Counted from the stretch's first letter, positions 29,405 to 39,736 are shown. The stretch: DNA of 64,000 nucleotides from Microbacterium phyllosphaerae (GCF_017876435.1 NZ_JAGIOA010000001.1:2418001-2482000), one strand, 5' to 3'. Translations and numbers: made by a program. The notes: generated by a model from the letters alone, not told the origin.

Positions 29405-29845
29405 CGGGATGAGCGCTGCGAGCTGCCGCACAGCGTTCGCATACCCCGCCACGCCCTCGCCGATCACCCTGACCGCAGCGACATCGTGGAGGTAGGAGTG
29501 GTGCCGGAACTCCTCGCGCGCGTAGACGTTCGAGATGTGCACCTCGGCGAAGGGCAGCGAGACGCCGGTGAGCGCGTCGCGCAGGGCGACGGACGTGTGC
29601 GTCAGCCCGCCGGGATTGATCACGATGCCTGCACAGTCCTCCCGCGCGGCGTGGATCGCATCGATCAGGACGCCCTCGTGGTTGCTCTGGATCGCGCGGA
29701 TCTCGAAGCCCTCGGCGGCGGCGGCCTCTGCGGTGAGCCGCTCGACATCGGCGAGGGTGGCCGTGCCGTAGACCTCGGGCTCGCGGCTGCCGAGCAGGTT
29801 GAGGTTCGGACCGTTGACGAGCAGGATGCGGCGGGGGAAGGTCAC
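29402..29845 (-). CDS. aroQ: 3-dehydroquinate dehydratase, type II
   Basis: Dehydrates 3-dehydroquinate to 3-dehydroshikimate, the third shikimate step. The 147-residue type II form has [21 protein letters not shown] (catalytic Tyr and Arg region), [17 protein letters not shown] and [17 protein letters not shown] (catalytic His). GTG at 29845 is preferred because the longer open frame (to 29908) would overlap the upstream lipoprotein gene. The predicted start lacks a strong Shine-Dalgarno. Confidence 0.95.
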   Translation of the reverse strand: MTFPRRILLVNGPNLNLLGSREPEVYGTATLADVERLTAEAAAAEGFEIRAIQSNHEGVLIDAIHAAREDCAGIVINPGGLTHTSVALRDALTGVSLPFAEVHISNVYAREEFRHHSYLHDVAAVRVIGEGVAGYANAVRQLAALIP

Positions 29846-29864
29846 GCCCGGCACTCTAGCAGCG

Positions 29865-30335
29865 CTAGCGCGCGACGACGTCGAGAGCAACGAGAGCCCC
29901 CGCAGCATCCGCTCCGCAGAACCGACCGAAGGAACCGAAGTACGAGTCCGGATCCTCTCCGCCCGGCAGCGCGTCGAGTGGAACGGGTGACCCCTCGATC
30001 ACGAGGTCGTCGCCGTCACCGGCAGTCGAGCCGTCTGAGAGGATCACCCGAGCGGCATCGTCCGCGTCGAGGCGCGTTCTCTCCGGCCAGATGATCCACA
30101 CGGAGTCTCCGCCCGATCGGCTCAACGCGAAGCAGCCGTTGTCGCGCACCACGAGCACTCCCTCTTCGGAAGGAACACGGCCAGGTCCGACGCCGAGGGC
30201 CTTCTCGGCCTCGACGCTCGTCAACGTGGGCAACCCGAATCCGCCCTCGTCGGGGCTTCCGGCGCACGCCGACAGCATCAGAGCGGCTGCGACCGCCGCC
30301 GCTGACCCTGCCGCCATGGTCACTCGCCTGAGCAT
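29865..30335 (-). CDS. Putative lipoprotein of unknown function
   Basis: A 156-residue protein with an N-terminal signal peptide (RR near the start, hydrophobic [10 protein letters not shown]) and a lipobox LSAC, so Cys24 would be lipidated after Lgt and signal peptidase II action. The mature part has an acidic, Gly/Asp-rich profile and two cysteines (DNGCFALS and GRFCGAD) that could form a disulfide. I do not recognise a family. It sits inside the aro cluster, 12 bp after aroB, but nothing links it to shikimate synthesis. Secreted and membrane-anchored by prediction. Confidence 0.75.
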   Translation of the reverse strand: MLRRVTMAAGSAAAVAAALMLSACAGSPDEGGFGLPTLTSVEAEKALGVGPGRVPSEEGVLVVRDNGCFALSRSGGDSVWIIWPERTRLDADDAARVILSDGSTAGDGDDLVIEGSPVPLDALPGGEDPDSYFGSFGRFCGADAAGALVALDVVAR

Positions 30336-30347
30336 GACGGCACAGTA

Positions 30348-31436
30348 TCAGTCGCCGATCTCCTGGTACGCGGCGAACAGCAGCGATTCGTCGGGTGCCT
30401 GCAGCACCGTGGGCTTCGCGATGTCGTCGAGCAGGATGAAGCGCAGCATCCCGCCTCGGCTCTTCTTGTCACGCTGCATCGTCGCCAGCAGCTGCGGCCA
30501 GGCACCCGCGCGGTACCCGGTCGGAAGGCCCAGCGATTCGAGGATCGTGCGGTGGCGCTCCGCGGCGTCGTCCGAGAGGCGTCCGGCGAGCCGTGACAGC
30601 TCCGCCGCGTACAGCATCCCGATCGAGATCGCCGCGCCGTGGCGCCACCGGTAGCGCTCCGCATGCTCGATCGCATGGCCGAGCGTGTGACCGTAGTTGA
30701 GGATCTCGCGCTGCCCCGCCTCCCGGAAGTCGTCGGAGACGACCTTCGCCTTCATGTCGATCGCGAGTTCGACCGCACGACGGAACTCGGGGGTCGTCGT
30801 GTCGACGGCGCGCGCCGGATCGGCCTCGATGATGTCGAGGATCTCGGGTGCCCAGATGAAACCGGCCTTCGCGACCTCGGCGAACCCTGCGGTCGCCTCG
30901 TTCGGGCTGAGGCTCGCGAGCTCGTCGAGATCGCCGATCACGGCGCGCGGAGCCCAGAAGGCGCCCACGAGGTTCTTCCCCTCGGCGGTGTTGATCCCCG
31001 TCTTCCCGCCGACCGAGGCGTCGACGAGTCCGAGCACCGTCGTCGGCACCTGGACGACCTGCACTCCGCGCAGCCAGGTCGCCGCCACGAAGCCCGCGAG
31101 ATCCGTGACCGCGCCGCCGCCGTAGCCGACGACGGCATCCGTGCGGGTGAAGTCGGCCTGGCCCATGACCTGCCAGCAGAACGCCGCGACCTCGATGCGC
31201 TTGCCCTGCTCCGCATCCGGCACCTCGGCCAGCAGCACCTCGCGCGGTCCGTTCTCGACGTCGGCCAGAAGCCGATCGCGCAGCTCGGCGGCGCGGGCCG
31301 CGAGCGTCGGAGGGTGCACGACGAGGATCTTGCGCACCCCGGGATCCAGAGCCGCGGAGACCTGATCGAGGATCCCTCGTCCGATGGTGATGTCGTACGG
31401 GGTCTCCCCCGTCACGCTGATGGTGGTGGTGCTCAT
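30348..31436 (-). CDS. aroB: 3-dehydroquinate synthase
   Basis: A 362-residue NAD- and zinc-dependent enzyme that cyclises DAHP to dehydroquinate, the second shikimate step. Signatures: YGGGAVTDLAGFVAATWLRG (NAD site), PTTVLGLVDASVGGKTGIN, and NYGHTLGHAIEH holding a zinc ligand pair. The ATG at 31436 overlaps the aroK stop by 4 nt, so the longer frame is a shadow of aroK. Confidence 0.98.
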   Translation of the reverse strand: MSTTTISVTGETPYDITIGRGILDQVSAALDPGVRKILVVHPPTLAARAAELRDRLLADVENGPREVLLAEVPDAEQGKRIEVAAFCWQVMGQADFTRTDAVVGYGGGAVTDLAGFVAATWLRGVQVVQVPTTVLGLVDASVGGKTGINTAEGKNLVGAFWAPRAVIGDLDELASLSPNEATAGFAEVAKAGFIWAPEILDIIEADPARAVDTTTPEFRRAVELAIDMKAKVVSDDFREAGQREILNYGHTLGHAIEHAERYRWRHGAAISIGMLYAAELSRLAGRLSDDAAERHRTILESLGLPTGYRAGAWPQLLATMQRDKKSRGGMLRFILLDDIAKPTVLQAPDESLLFAAYQEIGD

Positions 31437-31951
31437 GCCAGTTCTCTCCTCCAGGCCACGATGTCGTCGGCGATGCGCTGCATGGGGCGCCGAGACGTGT
31501 CGAACGTCACGGATGCCACCTCGTCGTACCAGCCTCGACGTTCTTCGAAGATCTGCGTCCATCGCCCGACCGGGTCGTCTCCCGCGAGCAGCGGTCGACC
31601 ACCGGCGTTGATGCGATGCACGACCACCTCCGGCGACACGGTCAGGAAGACCACGGGATGCTCGAGCAGCAGCGCCCGTGTTCCCGGATCGGTCACGGCT
31701 CCGCCTCCGAGGGAGACCACTCCACCCGTGCTCAGAGCGGCGGCCACCTCGGCGCGCTCGAGCGAGCGGAAATGCGCCTCCCCGTGGTCGGCGAAGATCG
31801 CAGGGATGGGCCCGTGTGCAGCGACGACGCGCTTGTCGGTGTCGACGAAGGGCACGCCGAGCTTCTTCGCGACACGGCGTCCGACGCTGGTCTTGCCGGC
31901 CGCCATCGGACCGACGAGAACCAGCGTCAGCTGCTCAGCCTCGCTCGTCAT
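31433..31951 (-). CDS. aroK: Shikimate kinase
   Basis: A 172-residue P-loop kinase phosphorylating shikimate. The P-loop is [11 protein letters not shown] at residues 14-24, followed by FVDTDKRV (shikimate-binding Asp), [14 protein letters not shown], and the lid RPLLAGDD. The ATG at 31951 overlaps the end of aroC by 17 nt. Order aroE (via a gap)-aroC-aroK-aroB is typical of actinobacteria. Confidence 0.96.
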   Translation of the reverse strand: MTSEAEQLTLVLVGPMAAGKTSVGRRVAKKLGVPFVDTDKRVVAAHGPIPAIFADHGEAHFRSLERAEVAAALSTGGVVSLGGGAVTDPGTRALLLEHPVVFLTVSPEVVVHRINAGGRPLLAGDDPVGRWTQIFEERRGWYDEVASVTFDTSRRPMQRIADDIVAWRRELA

Positions 31952-33164
31952 GCGCGATGAGCGCCGCCTCGGACGCAGGTGTCGTGCGCAGTTCGGCGGG
32001 GATCCCGTCGAGGTAGCCTTCGAGGTTGCGGCGCGTCTCGCGGATGCTGTCTCCGCCGAACTTCTCGAGCACGGCGTTGGCGAGCTCGACCGCGACCATC
32101 GCCTCGGCGACGACGCCCGCGGCGGGTACCGCGCACACGTCCGAGCGCTGGTGGTGCGCGGTGGCGTCCTCGCCCGAGGCGATGTCGATCGTGCGGAGAG
32201 CATGCGGCACGGTCGCGATGGGCTTCATCCCCGCGCGCACGCGCAGCACCGTACCGGTCGACATCCCGCCCTCGGTGCCGCCCGCGCGGTCCGAGCCTCG
32301 GGAGATGCCGTCCGCCGTGGCGAACAGCTCATCGTGCGCTGCGGAACCACGTCGACGGGTCGTCTCGAAGCCGTCGCCGACCTCGACGCCCTTGATCGCC
32401 TGGATGCTCATGAGCGCCTGCGCGAGACGCGCGTCGAGTCGACGGTCCCAGTGCACGTGGGATCCCAGCCCAGGCGGGAGGCCGTAGGCGAGGACCTCGA
32501 CGATGCCGCCGAGGGTGTCGCCGTCCTTCTTGGCATCGTCGACCTCTGCCACCATGAGGGCGGACGTGGCCGGATCGAAGCAGCGCAGTGGATCGGCGTC
32601 GAGCGCCTCGACGTCATCGGGAGTCGGCAGCGCAGAACCGGCCGGCACCTGCACGGGCCCGATCGACAGCGTGTGGCTGACGAGGCGGATGCCCAGCTCG
32701 CCCAGGAACGACCGGGCGATCGCGCCGAGTGCGACACGGGCCGCGGTCTCGCGCGCGCTCGCGCGCTCGAGGATCGGCCGAGCCTCATCGAAGTCATACT
32801 TCTGCATCCCGACGAGATCGGCATGACCCGGGCGCGGACGGGTCAGCGGAGCGCTGCGGCCGCGCGACTTGTCGGTGAGCTCGACGGGTTCGGGGTTCAT
32901 GACCTCGATCCACTTCGGCCACTCGGTGTTGCCGATGCGCAGGGCGATCGGGCTGCCGAGGGTCTTGCCATGGCGGACGCCGCCTGAGATGGTCAGCTCG
33001 TCCTGTTCGAACTTCATCCGCGAGCCGCGACCGTAGCCCAGCTTGCGGCGTGCCAGATCGGCCTGGATCGCCTCGGAAGACACGGGCACGCCCGAGGGCA
33101 GACCCTCCATGACGGCAATGAGTTCTGGGCCGTGCGATTCGCCGGCCGTGAGCACGCGGAGCAT
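31935..33164 (-). CDS. aroC: Chorismate synthase
   Basis: A 409-residue FMN-dependent enzyme making chorismate from EPSP. The start [15 protein letters not shown] and the signatures [22 protein letters not shown] and [14 protein letters not shown] are complete. The ATG at 33164 has GGGAG about 12 bases upstream and a 53-bp gap to aroE. The product feeds the trp genes in this window and other aromatic pathways. The longer open frame to 33869 is a shadow of aroE. Confidence 0.98.
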   Translation of the reverse strand: MLRVLTAGESHGPELIAVMEGLPSGVPVSSEAIQADLARRKLGYGRGSRMKFEQDELTISGGVRHGKTLGSPIALRIGNTEWPKWIEVMNPEPVELTDKSRGRSAPLTRPRPGHADLVGMQKYDFDEARPILERASARETAARVALGAIARSFLGELGIRLVSHTLSIGPVQVPAGSALPTPDDVEALDADPLRCFDPATSALMVAEVDDAKKDGDTLGGIVEVLAYGLPPGLGSHVHWDRRLDARLAQALMSIQAIKGVEVGDGFETTRRRGSAAHDELFATADGISRGSDRAGGTEGGMSTGTVLRVRAGMKPIATVPHALRTIDIASGEDATAHHQRSDVCAVPAAGVVAEAMVAVELANAVLEKFGGDSIRETRRNLEGYLDGIPAELRTTPASEAALIAHDERG

Positions 33165-33217
33165 TGCTCTAGTCTCCCACGCGTTTCGACCAGACTCGTG
33201 CCGCGTGTCGTCCGTGG

Positions 33218-34033
33218 TTACAGAACCGCTCGCATCGCGCGGATCACATCGGCCTCCGAGGGCAGCGCGACGGTCTGATCGCCGTGGAGGAAGACCCGGA
33301 TCTGACGGACGGCCTGATGCAGCAGCATCCCCTGTCCCGAGATCGTCGGGCGGCCGTCGGACCAGCGCGACGCGAGCGCGGACGGCCAGGGGGCGTATGC
33401 GACGTCGAACAGGGCTCCGCCGGCATCGCCCAGTCCTGCCGCGACCGACTCCTCCAGCGCTGTCCCGCTCGGAAGCGTCGCGATGGTGAGATCGACGCCG
33501 TCGAAAGCCCCGTCGAACGAGGCGGCGGTGACGGCGACGCCCAGCCGCTCCCCCAGCTCGACGAGGCCTTTCGCACGTTCCGGGCGACGCGCACGCACCT
33601 CGACCGTGTCGGCGCCGGACTCGGCCGCTGCCACGAGAGCGGATGAGGCCGTCGCGCCCGCGCCGACGATGCGCACCCGACCGAGACCGTCGAGACCGTG
33701 CTCCGCGAGGGCATCGACGATGCCGCCGACATCGGTGTTGAAGCCGTGGATGCGGTCGCTCAGGAGCAGCGTGTTGACCGCGCCCGTCAGGTCTGCGTAT
33801 CGGTCGCGAACCTCTGCCGCCCGGTGGGCCTGCTCCTTCAGCGGCATCGTGAGCGACAGGCCGATCCACGACCGGTCCAGCCCCGCCAGCGCCTCCACGA
33901 AGCCGACCTCGTCGACCTGCCTGCGGGAATAGTCCCAGTCGAGACCGAGAACGCCGTATGCGGCCGCGTGCAGCCGGGGCGACTTCGAGTGTGCGATCGG
34001 GTCACCCCACACCGCGAGCTGCCGAGGCATCAT
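33218..34033 (-). CDS. aroE: Shikimate 5-dehydrogenase
   Basis: A 271-residue NADP-dependent dehydrogenase reducing dehydroshikimate. The N-terminal substrate domain shows [20 protein letters not shown] and MPLKEQA (catalytic Lys), and the Rossmann domain carries [13 protein letters not shown]. Two adjacent ATGs (34033 and 34030) are possible; 34033 gives a 4-nt ATGA overlap with the mltG stop and is used here. Late [12 protein letters not shown] is the family C-terminal motif. Confidence 0.96.
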   Translation of the reverse strand: MMPRQLAVWGDPIAHSKSPRLHAAAYGVLGLDWDYSRRQVDEVGFVEALAGLDRSWIGLSLTMPLKEQAHRAAEVRDRYADLTGAVNTLLLSDRIHGFNTDVGGIVDALAEHGLDGLGRVRIVGAGATASSALVAAAESGADTVEVRARRPERAKGLVELGERLGVAVTAASFDGAFDGVDLTIATLPSGTALEESVAAGLGDAGGALFDVAYAPWPSALASRWSDGRPTISGQGMLLHQAVRQIRVFLHGDQTVALPSEADVIRAMRAVL

Positions 34034-35601
34034 CCGGCCGAGCATCCTCCGTCGGGGTTCTCCTGGCACCACTTCTCCCATTTCTCGACGCCCTGGAGAT
34101 GCTCCTCGTACGTCACCGAGAACTGCGTCTCACCTGTCGCGAGGTTCACCGTCACGAAGTAGAGCCATGGTCCGTCCACCGGGTGCATCGCGGCGTCGAT
34201 CGCGGCGTCGCTCGGGCTCGCGATCGGCGTGACCGGAAGCCCCGTGTGCACGTAGGTGTTCCAGGCGTTGTCGTCTTCGAGGGCTTCCGCGGAGCTCGAA
34301 ACGACGCCTTCGTGCAGGGAGCCGTACCCGTACTGGGCCGTCGAATCCATCTGGAGCTTCATGTCGATGTCGAGGCGGTTCTGAATCACGCGCGACACCT
34401 TCGGGAAGTCGGCCGTGAGTCCCTCGCGCTGGATGATGGACGCGATCGTCAGCACGCGCTGAGCGTCTTCGGCGGGGACGCCCGCCGCATCCAACGACTC
34501 CTGCGTGCGATCCACCATGCGCTGGATGACCTGAGTGGCGGTCACACCGGGATCGAACGTGTACACGGCGGGGAACAGCCACCCTTCGAGGCTCTGCGCG
34601 TCAACGCCGTAGGTCGCGGGGTCGGCGTCGACCGCGGCCTGGAGGTCCTCGAGAGGCATCCCCAGAGACTCGGCCATGCCCGGAAGCGATGACTCGATCG
34701 TCGCGCCTTCACCGACGCTCGCCGAGTTCTCGAGCTTGTTCGCAGGATTCTGGATCGCCTCGAGTGCGGCCTCGGCCGTCATCTTCTCCTGGAGGCGGTA
34801 GATCCCGGGATAGAACGTGACCGAGATGCCCTCCTTCACCAGGTAGTCGTAGAAGACCTCATCGGTGCGCGTCACGCCCGCCTCGTGCAGTGCGGTCGAC
34901 ACGGGAGACCCGGTGTCGCCGTCCTGGATGGTCACGAGCACCTCGCCCTCGGCGAGACCGGGTTCCCAGTCGGCGGGCTCGCCCCAGCCGAGTGCGTCGC
35001 TGATCTTGTCGCCATACGTGTTGAACGCCCACACGCCACCCGCCACCAGTCCACCGATCACCGCGAGCACGATGATCAGGGCGACGAGGCAGCCGGTGCG
35101 TCGCTTCTTCTTCGGCGCGCGCCCGTCGGAATCCTCATCGGGGTGCGCGTGGAAGAGATCCTCCAGGCGACCGCCGCCTCCGGACGAGGCCGTGGTCGAT
35201 GATGCGGCGGCGACCTCCGCATCGACGGGCTCGGGCGCGGTCTGCGCGCTTCCCTCGTCAGGAGCGCGGTCCGGATCGGAGGCGGTCAGCGGCGGCTCCT
35301 CACCGGCAGACCGCGTGTCGGAGTCCTGCACACGCGCACCGGCTGAAGCATCAGTTGCCGACGTCGTCGGGAGCGCCCTGGTGGCGAGATCCTGCTCGTC
35401 AGGTGAGTCTGCGGCAGGAGGAGTGGACGCACGGGCGCCCGTCGACCTCGCAGCCTCGCGGGCCGCTCTGCGCGATCCGGGCGGAGGCGGAGTGTTGTCG
35501 ACCGTCGGAAGCTGCTGCGACGGTTCGGGGAGGTTCTCGAACAGATCGCCCAGACGGGCGTCCGGATCATGCTGAGGTGACGCGTTCTCACGTTCGGGCA
35601 T
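34030..35601 (-). CDS. mltG: Endolytic murein transglycosylase MltG (YceG-like)
   Basis: MltG cleaves nascent glycan strands and sets peptidoglycan strand length at the membrane. The 523 residues have a long, disordered, Pro/Ala/acid-rich cytosolic N-terminus (1-165), a membrane segment at 171-193 (CLVALIIVLAVIGGLVAGGVW) after the basic KKKRR, and the external YceG domain from about 215, with IASIIQREG (catalytic Glu) and the NTYVHTGLPVTPIASP signature. The ATG overlaps the ruvX stop by one base. The N-terminal extension is longer than in proteobacterial MltG, as common in actinobacteria. Confidence 0.95.
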   Translation of the reverse strand: MPERENASPQHDPDARLGDLFENLPEPSQQLPTVDNTPPPPGSRRAAREAARSTGARASTPPAADSPDEQDLATRALPTTSATDASAGARVQDSDTRSAGEEPPLTASDPDRAPDEGSAQTAPEPVDAEVAAASSTTASSGGGGRLEDLFHAHPDEDSDGRAPKKKRRTGCLVALIIVLAVIGGLVAGGVWAFNTYGDKISDALGWGEPADWEPGLAEGEVLVTIQDGDTGSPVSTALHEAGVTRTDEVFYDYLVKEGISVTFYPGIYRLQEKMTAEAALEAIQNPANKLENSASVGEGATIESSLPGMAESLGMPLEDLQAAVDADPATYGVDAQSLEGWLFPAVYTFDPGVTATQVIQRMVDRTQESLDAAGVPAEDAQRVLTIASIIQREGLTADFPKVSRVIQNRLDIDMKLQMDSTAQYGYGSLHEGVVSSSAEALEDDNAWNTYVHTGLPVTPIASPSDAAIDAAMHPVDGPWLYFVTVNLATGETQFSVTYEEHLQGVEKWEKWCQENPDGGCSAG

Positions 35602-36077
35602 TATCGGGGGGACTCCTCGTCGAGCGGAACAGTGGCACCAGGCGGGTTTCCGGTGCTCTTCTCCGTGTCGATCGCCTGCTGCAGCAGGACCACTGCGGCG
35701 ATCTGATCCACAATGCTACGAGAGTTCTTCTGGGATCTGCCCGAAGAACGCAAGGCGGCGTGTGCGGTGACCGTACTCAGACGCTCGTCGACGAGCCGTA
35801 CGGGCGTGCCGGTACGCACCTGCAGCGCGGCCGCGAATTCGCGCGCATCCGTCGTGGAGGGCGTATCCGCGCCCTGCATGTTGACGGGCAGACCGACGAC
35901 GAACTCGAGCACATCGAAGTCGAGTGCGATCGTCGCGATGCGATCGATCGACGACTCGTTTCGCTGTACCGTCTCGACGGGGACGGCGAGCATGCCGTCG
36001 GGGTCGCAGCGAGCGACCCCGACGCGAGCGCGTCCGACATCGACACCGAGCCGCACACCACGGCGGAAGCCGCTCAC
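35601..36077 (-). CDS. ruvX: Holliday junction resolvase-like YqgF/RuvX
   Basis: A 158-residue RNase H-fold nuclease of the YqgF family, linked to 16S rRNA 5'-end processing or pre-rRNA maturation in other bacteria. LGVDVGRARVGVARCDP supplies the first catalytic Asp; EFVVGLPVNMQG, LVDERLST and SIVDQIAAVVLLQ carry the other acids. The GTG start overlaps the alaS stop by 4 nt, and the mltG start overlaps its stop by one base: the alaS-ruvX-mltG-aroE order is typical of actinobacteria. Confidence 0.94.
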   Translation of the reverse strand: MSGFRRGVRLGVDVGRARVGVARCDPDGMLAVPVETVQRNESSIDRIATIALDFDVLEFVVGLPVNMQGADTPSTTDAREFAAALQVRTGTPVRLVDERLSTVTAHAALRSSGRSQKNSRSIVDQIAAVVLLQQAIDTEKSTGNPPGATVPLDEESPR

Positions 36078-38734
36078 GCTGACTGCAGCTCCTGCGAGAC
36101 GGCCTCGAGCGCCGAGGTGAGTGCCGAAGCATCCGTCCCGCCGCCCTGTGCGACGTCATCACGACCGCCGCCTCCGCCGCCGAGAACCGACGCGGCGCGC
36201 TTCGCGAGCGCACCGGCCTTCGCGCCCGCGGCGCGTGCGGCGTCGTTCGTGGCGACGACGACGACGGGGCGACCGTTGACGACGGCACCGAGGGCGACCA
36301 CCGCGGCGTCGGATCCGAGGCGTTCACGGACGCCCAGCACCAGTTCGCGCACGTCGTCGGCCGACGCGACCTCGCCGAGCGACTGGGCCGCGACGAGGAA
36401 CGCTCCCACTCGACCCGCGGCGTCGGCGATGGCCGGGATCTGACCTGCCCGCTCCTTGGACTCGAACTGGGCGATGCGCTTCTCCGCCGCCTTCAGGCTG
36501 GCGGAGAGGTCGGCGATGCGCTCGGCGAGCTGGTCTCGCGGAGTCTTGAGCGAAGTCGTCAGCTGGGAGACGAGTGCGCGCTCTGCAGCGAGTTCGCGGA
36601 ATGCGTCCTGGCCGACCAGCGCTTCGATGCGACGGTTCGATGCACCGACCGACGACTCGCCCACGACGCTGACGAGACCGATCTCCGCACTGGTGCTGAC
36701 GTGGGTCCCCGCGCAGAGCTCACGCGACCAGGGACCGCCGATGTCGACCATGCGCACCACGTCACCGTACTTCTCGCCGAAGAGGGCCATCGCGCCGGCC
36801 TCTTTCGCCTCGTCGAGCGTCAGGATGCGGGTCGTGACTTCGAGTGCGTCGTTGACGGCACGGTTGGTGATCTCCTCGATCTCGGTGCGGGTCTGCGTCG
36901 AGAGCGCCTGAGACCACGAGAAGTCGAACCGCATGTAGCCGGCACGGTTCAGCGAACCGGCCTGGGTGGCCGTGGGGCCGAGCGTGTCGCGGAGCGCCGC
37001 GTGCACGAGGTGCGTCGCCGAGTGCGCCTGACGAGCGGCGCGGCGGTTCGCCGCGTCGACGACCGTGGTCGCCGCATCGTCGACCGCCACGGATCCGCGC
37101 GTCACCTCGACCGTGTGACTGATGAGGCCGGGAACCGGTCGCTGCACGTCGAGCACGTCGAGCTCGAAGCCCGCACCGACGATCACTCCCTTGTCGGCGA
37201 CCTGGCCACCCGACTCGGCGTACAGCGTCGTCTCGGCGAGTACGACCTCGGCGATCTGCCCCTCGGCGGCACTCGTCACGACCTGGCCGTCGACCAGGAT
37301 GCCGAGGATGCGCGAGTCGACCTCGAGCTCGCTGTAGCCGTCGAAGCCGGTCTCGCCCATCGCGCGCAGATCGCGGTAGACGGAGACGTCCGCGAGCTGG
37401 CGCTTGCGATTGCGCGCATCGTCCTTCGCACGGGTGCGCTGCTCCTGCATCAGGGAGTCGAATGCGGCGCGATCGACGTTGAGGCCCGCTTCCTCGGCGA
37501 CCTCGAGCGTGAGGTCGATCGGGAATCCGTAGGTGTCGTGAAGCAGGAACGCTTCGCGACCGCTCAGCGATCCGTGGCCCTTCTTCTTCGTCTCGTCGAG
37601 GGCGAGGTCGAGGATCGTCGAGCCCGACGCGAGGGTGCGCCGGAACGTCTCCTCCTCGGCGAAGGCGGCGGCCGACAGCGTCGACCACTCCTTTTCGAGC
37701 ACGGGATACGCCGACTTCATGGCGTCACGCGAAGTGGCGAAGAGCTCGGGGAAGACCGGCTCGTCGACGCCGAGCAGACGCATCGAACGCACAGTGCGAC
37801 GCATGAGGCGTCGGAGGATGTAGCCGCGCCCCTCGTTCGACGGGCGCACGCCGTCGGACAGCAGCATCAACGAGGACCGGACGTGGTCCGCGATCACTCG
37901 GAACCGGACGTCATCCTCGTGCGCCGCGCCGTAGCGGCGGCCCGAGAGCTCGACGGCGCGATCGAGGACCGGACGCACCTGGTCGGTCTCGTACATGTTC
38001 TCGACGCCCTGCTTGAGGAACGCGACGCGCTCGAGACCCATCCCGGTGTCGATGTTCTTCTGGGGCAGTTCCCCCACGATGTCGAACTCCGTCTTGCCGC
38101 GGATGTTCTCGATGAAGTCCTGCATGAAGACGAGGTTCCAGATCTCCAGGAACCGCGAGTCGTCGGCCGCAGGGCCGCCGTCCTTGCCGTAGGCGGGGCC
38201 TCGGTCGAAGAAGATCTCGGAGTCCGGGCCGCCGGGGCCGGGCTGACCGGTGTTCCAGTAATTGTCGGCGCGGCCGAGTCGCTGGATGCGCTCGGGCTTG
38301 AGCCCGATGATGTCGCGCCAGATCGCCTCCGCTTCGTCATCCGTCTCATAGACGGTGACCCAGAGGTCCTTCTCGTCGAAGCCCAGACCACCGTCGGACT
38401 CGGAGCTCGTCAGCAGCTCCCACGCATAGCGGATGGCGCCCTCTTTGAAGTAGTCGCCGAACGACCAGTTGCCCATCATCTGGAAGAACGTGCCGTGACG
38501 CGCGGTCTTGCCGACCTCTTCGATGTCGTTGGTGCGGATGCACTTCTGCAGGTCGGCGATGCGCGGGTGCGGAGCCGGAACGACGCCCGTGAGGTACGGG
38601 ATCATCGGCACCATGCCGGCGACCGTGAAGAGCAGGGACGGATCGTCGCTCACCAGCGAGGCCGACGGGACGATGACGTGGTCGTTCTTCTCGAAGAAAT
38701 CGAGGTAGCGCTGCGCGATGTCCGCAGTTTTCAT
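36074..38734 (-). CDS. alaS: Alanyl-tRNA synthetase
   Basis: An 886-residue class II synthetase charging tRNA-Ala. The aminoacylation domain starts KTADIAQRYLDFFEKNDH and includes LFTVAGMVPM; the editing domain shows the zinc-binding HSATHLVHAALRD and CAGTHVSTSAEIG; the C-terminal DHHA1/C-Ala domain ends with a glycine-rich GGGGGGRDDVAQGG stretch. Its length is normal. Confidence 0.99.
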   Translation of the reverse strand: MKTADIAQRYLDFFEKNDHVIVPSASLVSDDPSLLFTVAGMVPMIPYLTGVVPAPHPRIADLQKCIRTNDIEEVGKTARHGTFFQMMGNWSFGDYFKEGAIRYAWELLTSSESDGGLGFDEKDLWVTVYETDDEAEAIWRDIIGLKPERIQRLGRADNYWNTGQPGPGGPDSEIFFDRGPAYGKDGGPAADDSRFLEIWNLVFMQDFIENIRGKTEFDIVGELPQKNIDTGMGLERVAFLKQGVENMYETDQVRPVLDRAVELSGRRYGAAHEDDVRFRVIADHVRSSLMLLSDGVRPSNEGRGYILRRLMRRTVRSMRLLGVDEPVFPELFATSRDAMKSAYPVLEKEWSTLSAAAFAEEETFRRTLASGSTILDLALDETKKKGHGSLSGREAFLLHDTYGFPIDLTLEVAEEAGLNVDRAAFDSLMQEQRTRAKDDARNRKRQLADVSVYRDLRAMGETGFDGYSELEVDSRILGILVDGQVVTSAAEGQIAEVVLAETTLYAESGGQVADKGVIVGAGFELDVLDVQRPVPGLISHTVEVTRGSVAVDDAATTVVDAANRRAARQAHSATHLVHAALRDTLGPTATQAGSLNRAGYMRFDFSWSQALSTQTRTEIEEITNRAVNDALEVTTRILTLDEAKEAGAMALFGEKYGDVVRMVDIGGPWSRELCAGTHVSTSAEIGLVSVVGESSVGASNRRIEALVGQDAFRELAAERALVSQLTTSLKTPRDQLAERIADLSASLKAAEKRIAQFESKERAGQIPAIADAAGRVGAFLVAAQSLGEVASADDVRELVLGVRERLGSDAAVVALGAVVNGRPVVVVATNDAARAAGAKAGALAKRAASVLGGGGGGRDDVAQGGGTDASALTSALEAVSQELQSA

Positions 38735-38812
38735 AGGGGTGCCAGGTGTCCTTGCGTACAGGGTGTGTGGAAGTGCGGACGCGGAGCGCGGGCGGCCGAC
38801 CGGCCGCGGCGC

Positions 38813-39001
38813 TCAGTCGTCCGCGGGGTCTGTGAGTCGCGCCTGCTGCTCGCGGTAGGCGTCACCGATGATCCCGGTGAACTCGTTGAAGCGAGCGTCG
38901 ACCTCGGCGAGGATGTCGTGACCGCGCGGGTCCTTGTTCATGAAATGCGCCGCGACGAAGCCGCCGATCACACCGATCAGGAACCACAGCACATTCTTCA
39001 T
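38813..39001 (-). CDS. Small membrane-anchored protein, 62 residues
   Basis: An N-terminal membrane helix (residues 2-20, KNVLWFLIGVIGGFVAAHFM) with a short cytosolic tail rich in charged residues (KDPRGHDILAEVDARFNEFTGIIGDAYREQQARL). I believe a similar small gene occurs between rpsD and alaS in related Microbacteriaceae; the function is not known. The ATG lies 44 bp after the predicted rpsD terminator hairpin ends, so it may be transcribed separately with alaS. Confidence 0.7.
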   Translation of the reverse strand: MKNVLWFLIGVIGGFVAAHFMNKDPRGHDILAEVDARFNEFTGIIGDAYREQQARLTDPADD

Positions 39002-39060
39002 GTCGCCATCCTTGCCTTTGGCCCGCGAGGGCGCGGTGCCTCCATCGTATGCGGAAACGA

Positions 39061-39092
39061 CAGAAGGCGTCGGGTGACCCCGACGCCTTCTG
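39061..39092 (-). terminator. Intrinsic terminator downstream of rpsD
   Basis: A perfect 14-bp stem (39061-39074 with 39079-39092) with a 4-base loop begins 15 bases after the rpsD stop. On the minus strand it is followed by a TCGTTTCC tail, moderately T-rich. This is the strongest intrinsic terminator in the window. Confidence 0.8.
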
Positions 39093-39106
39093 CGGAAAAG
39101 CTGAAC

Positions 39107-39736
39107 TCAGCGAGCTGCGTAGTACTCGACGACGAGCTGCACTTCACAGGTCACGGGGACCTCGACGCGCTTCGGGCGACGAACCAGGCGAGCCTGGAGC
39201 TTGTCGAGCTCGACCTCGAGGTAGCCGGGAACGGGAGGCAGGACCTCGGCGTGACCGCCGGCGGCTGCGACCTGGAAGGGCTCGGTGCCCTCGCTCTTGG
39301 CCTTGACGTGGATGAGCTGACCCGGCTTCACGCGGAAGGACGGGCGGTCGACGAGCTGGCCGTCGACGAGGATGTGGCGGTGCACGACGAGCTGGCGAGC
39401 CTGCGCGGTGGTGCGGGCGAAGCCCGAACGCACGACGAGAGCGTCGAGACGCATCTCGAGGAGCTCGACCAGGTTCTCACCGGTCAGGCCATCCTGACGA
39501 CGAGCCTCGTTGAACGTGTTGCGCATCTGCTTCTCGCGGATGCCGTACTGCTCGCGCAGACGCTGCTTCTCACGCAGACGGACGGCGTAGTCGCTGTCTG
39601 CCTTGCGCTTGGTGCGGCCGTGCTCACCCGGAGCGTAGGGACGCTTCTCGAGGTAGCGGGCGGCCTTCGGGGTGAGCGGGATGCCGAGGGCACGGCTCAG
39701 ACGAACCTTGCGGCGGTCCTGGGACTTCGTGGTCAC
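39107..39736 (-). CDS. rpsD: 30S ribosomal protein S4
   Basis: A 209-residue primary 16S rRNA-binding protein that starts small-subunit assembly. GTG at 39736 (VTTKSQDRRKVRLSRALG) has GGAAGGAA about 8 bases upstream, which chooses it over the longer frame. The S4 domain MRLDALVVRSGFARTTAQARQLVVHRHILVDG is typical. Monocistronic here: a terminator lies after it and rarA is separated by 162 bp. Confidence 0.98.
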   Translation of the reverse strand: MTTKSQDRRKVRLSRALGIPLTPKAARYLEKRPYAPGEHGRTKRKADSDYAVRLREKQRLREQYGIREKQMRNTFNEARRQDGLTGENLVELLEMRLDALVVRSGFARTTAQARQLVVHRHILVDGQLVDRPSFRVKPGQLIHVKAKSEGTEPFQVAAAGGHAEVLPPVPGYLEVELDKLQARLVRRPKRVEVPVTCEVQLVVEYYAAR

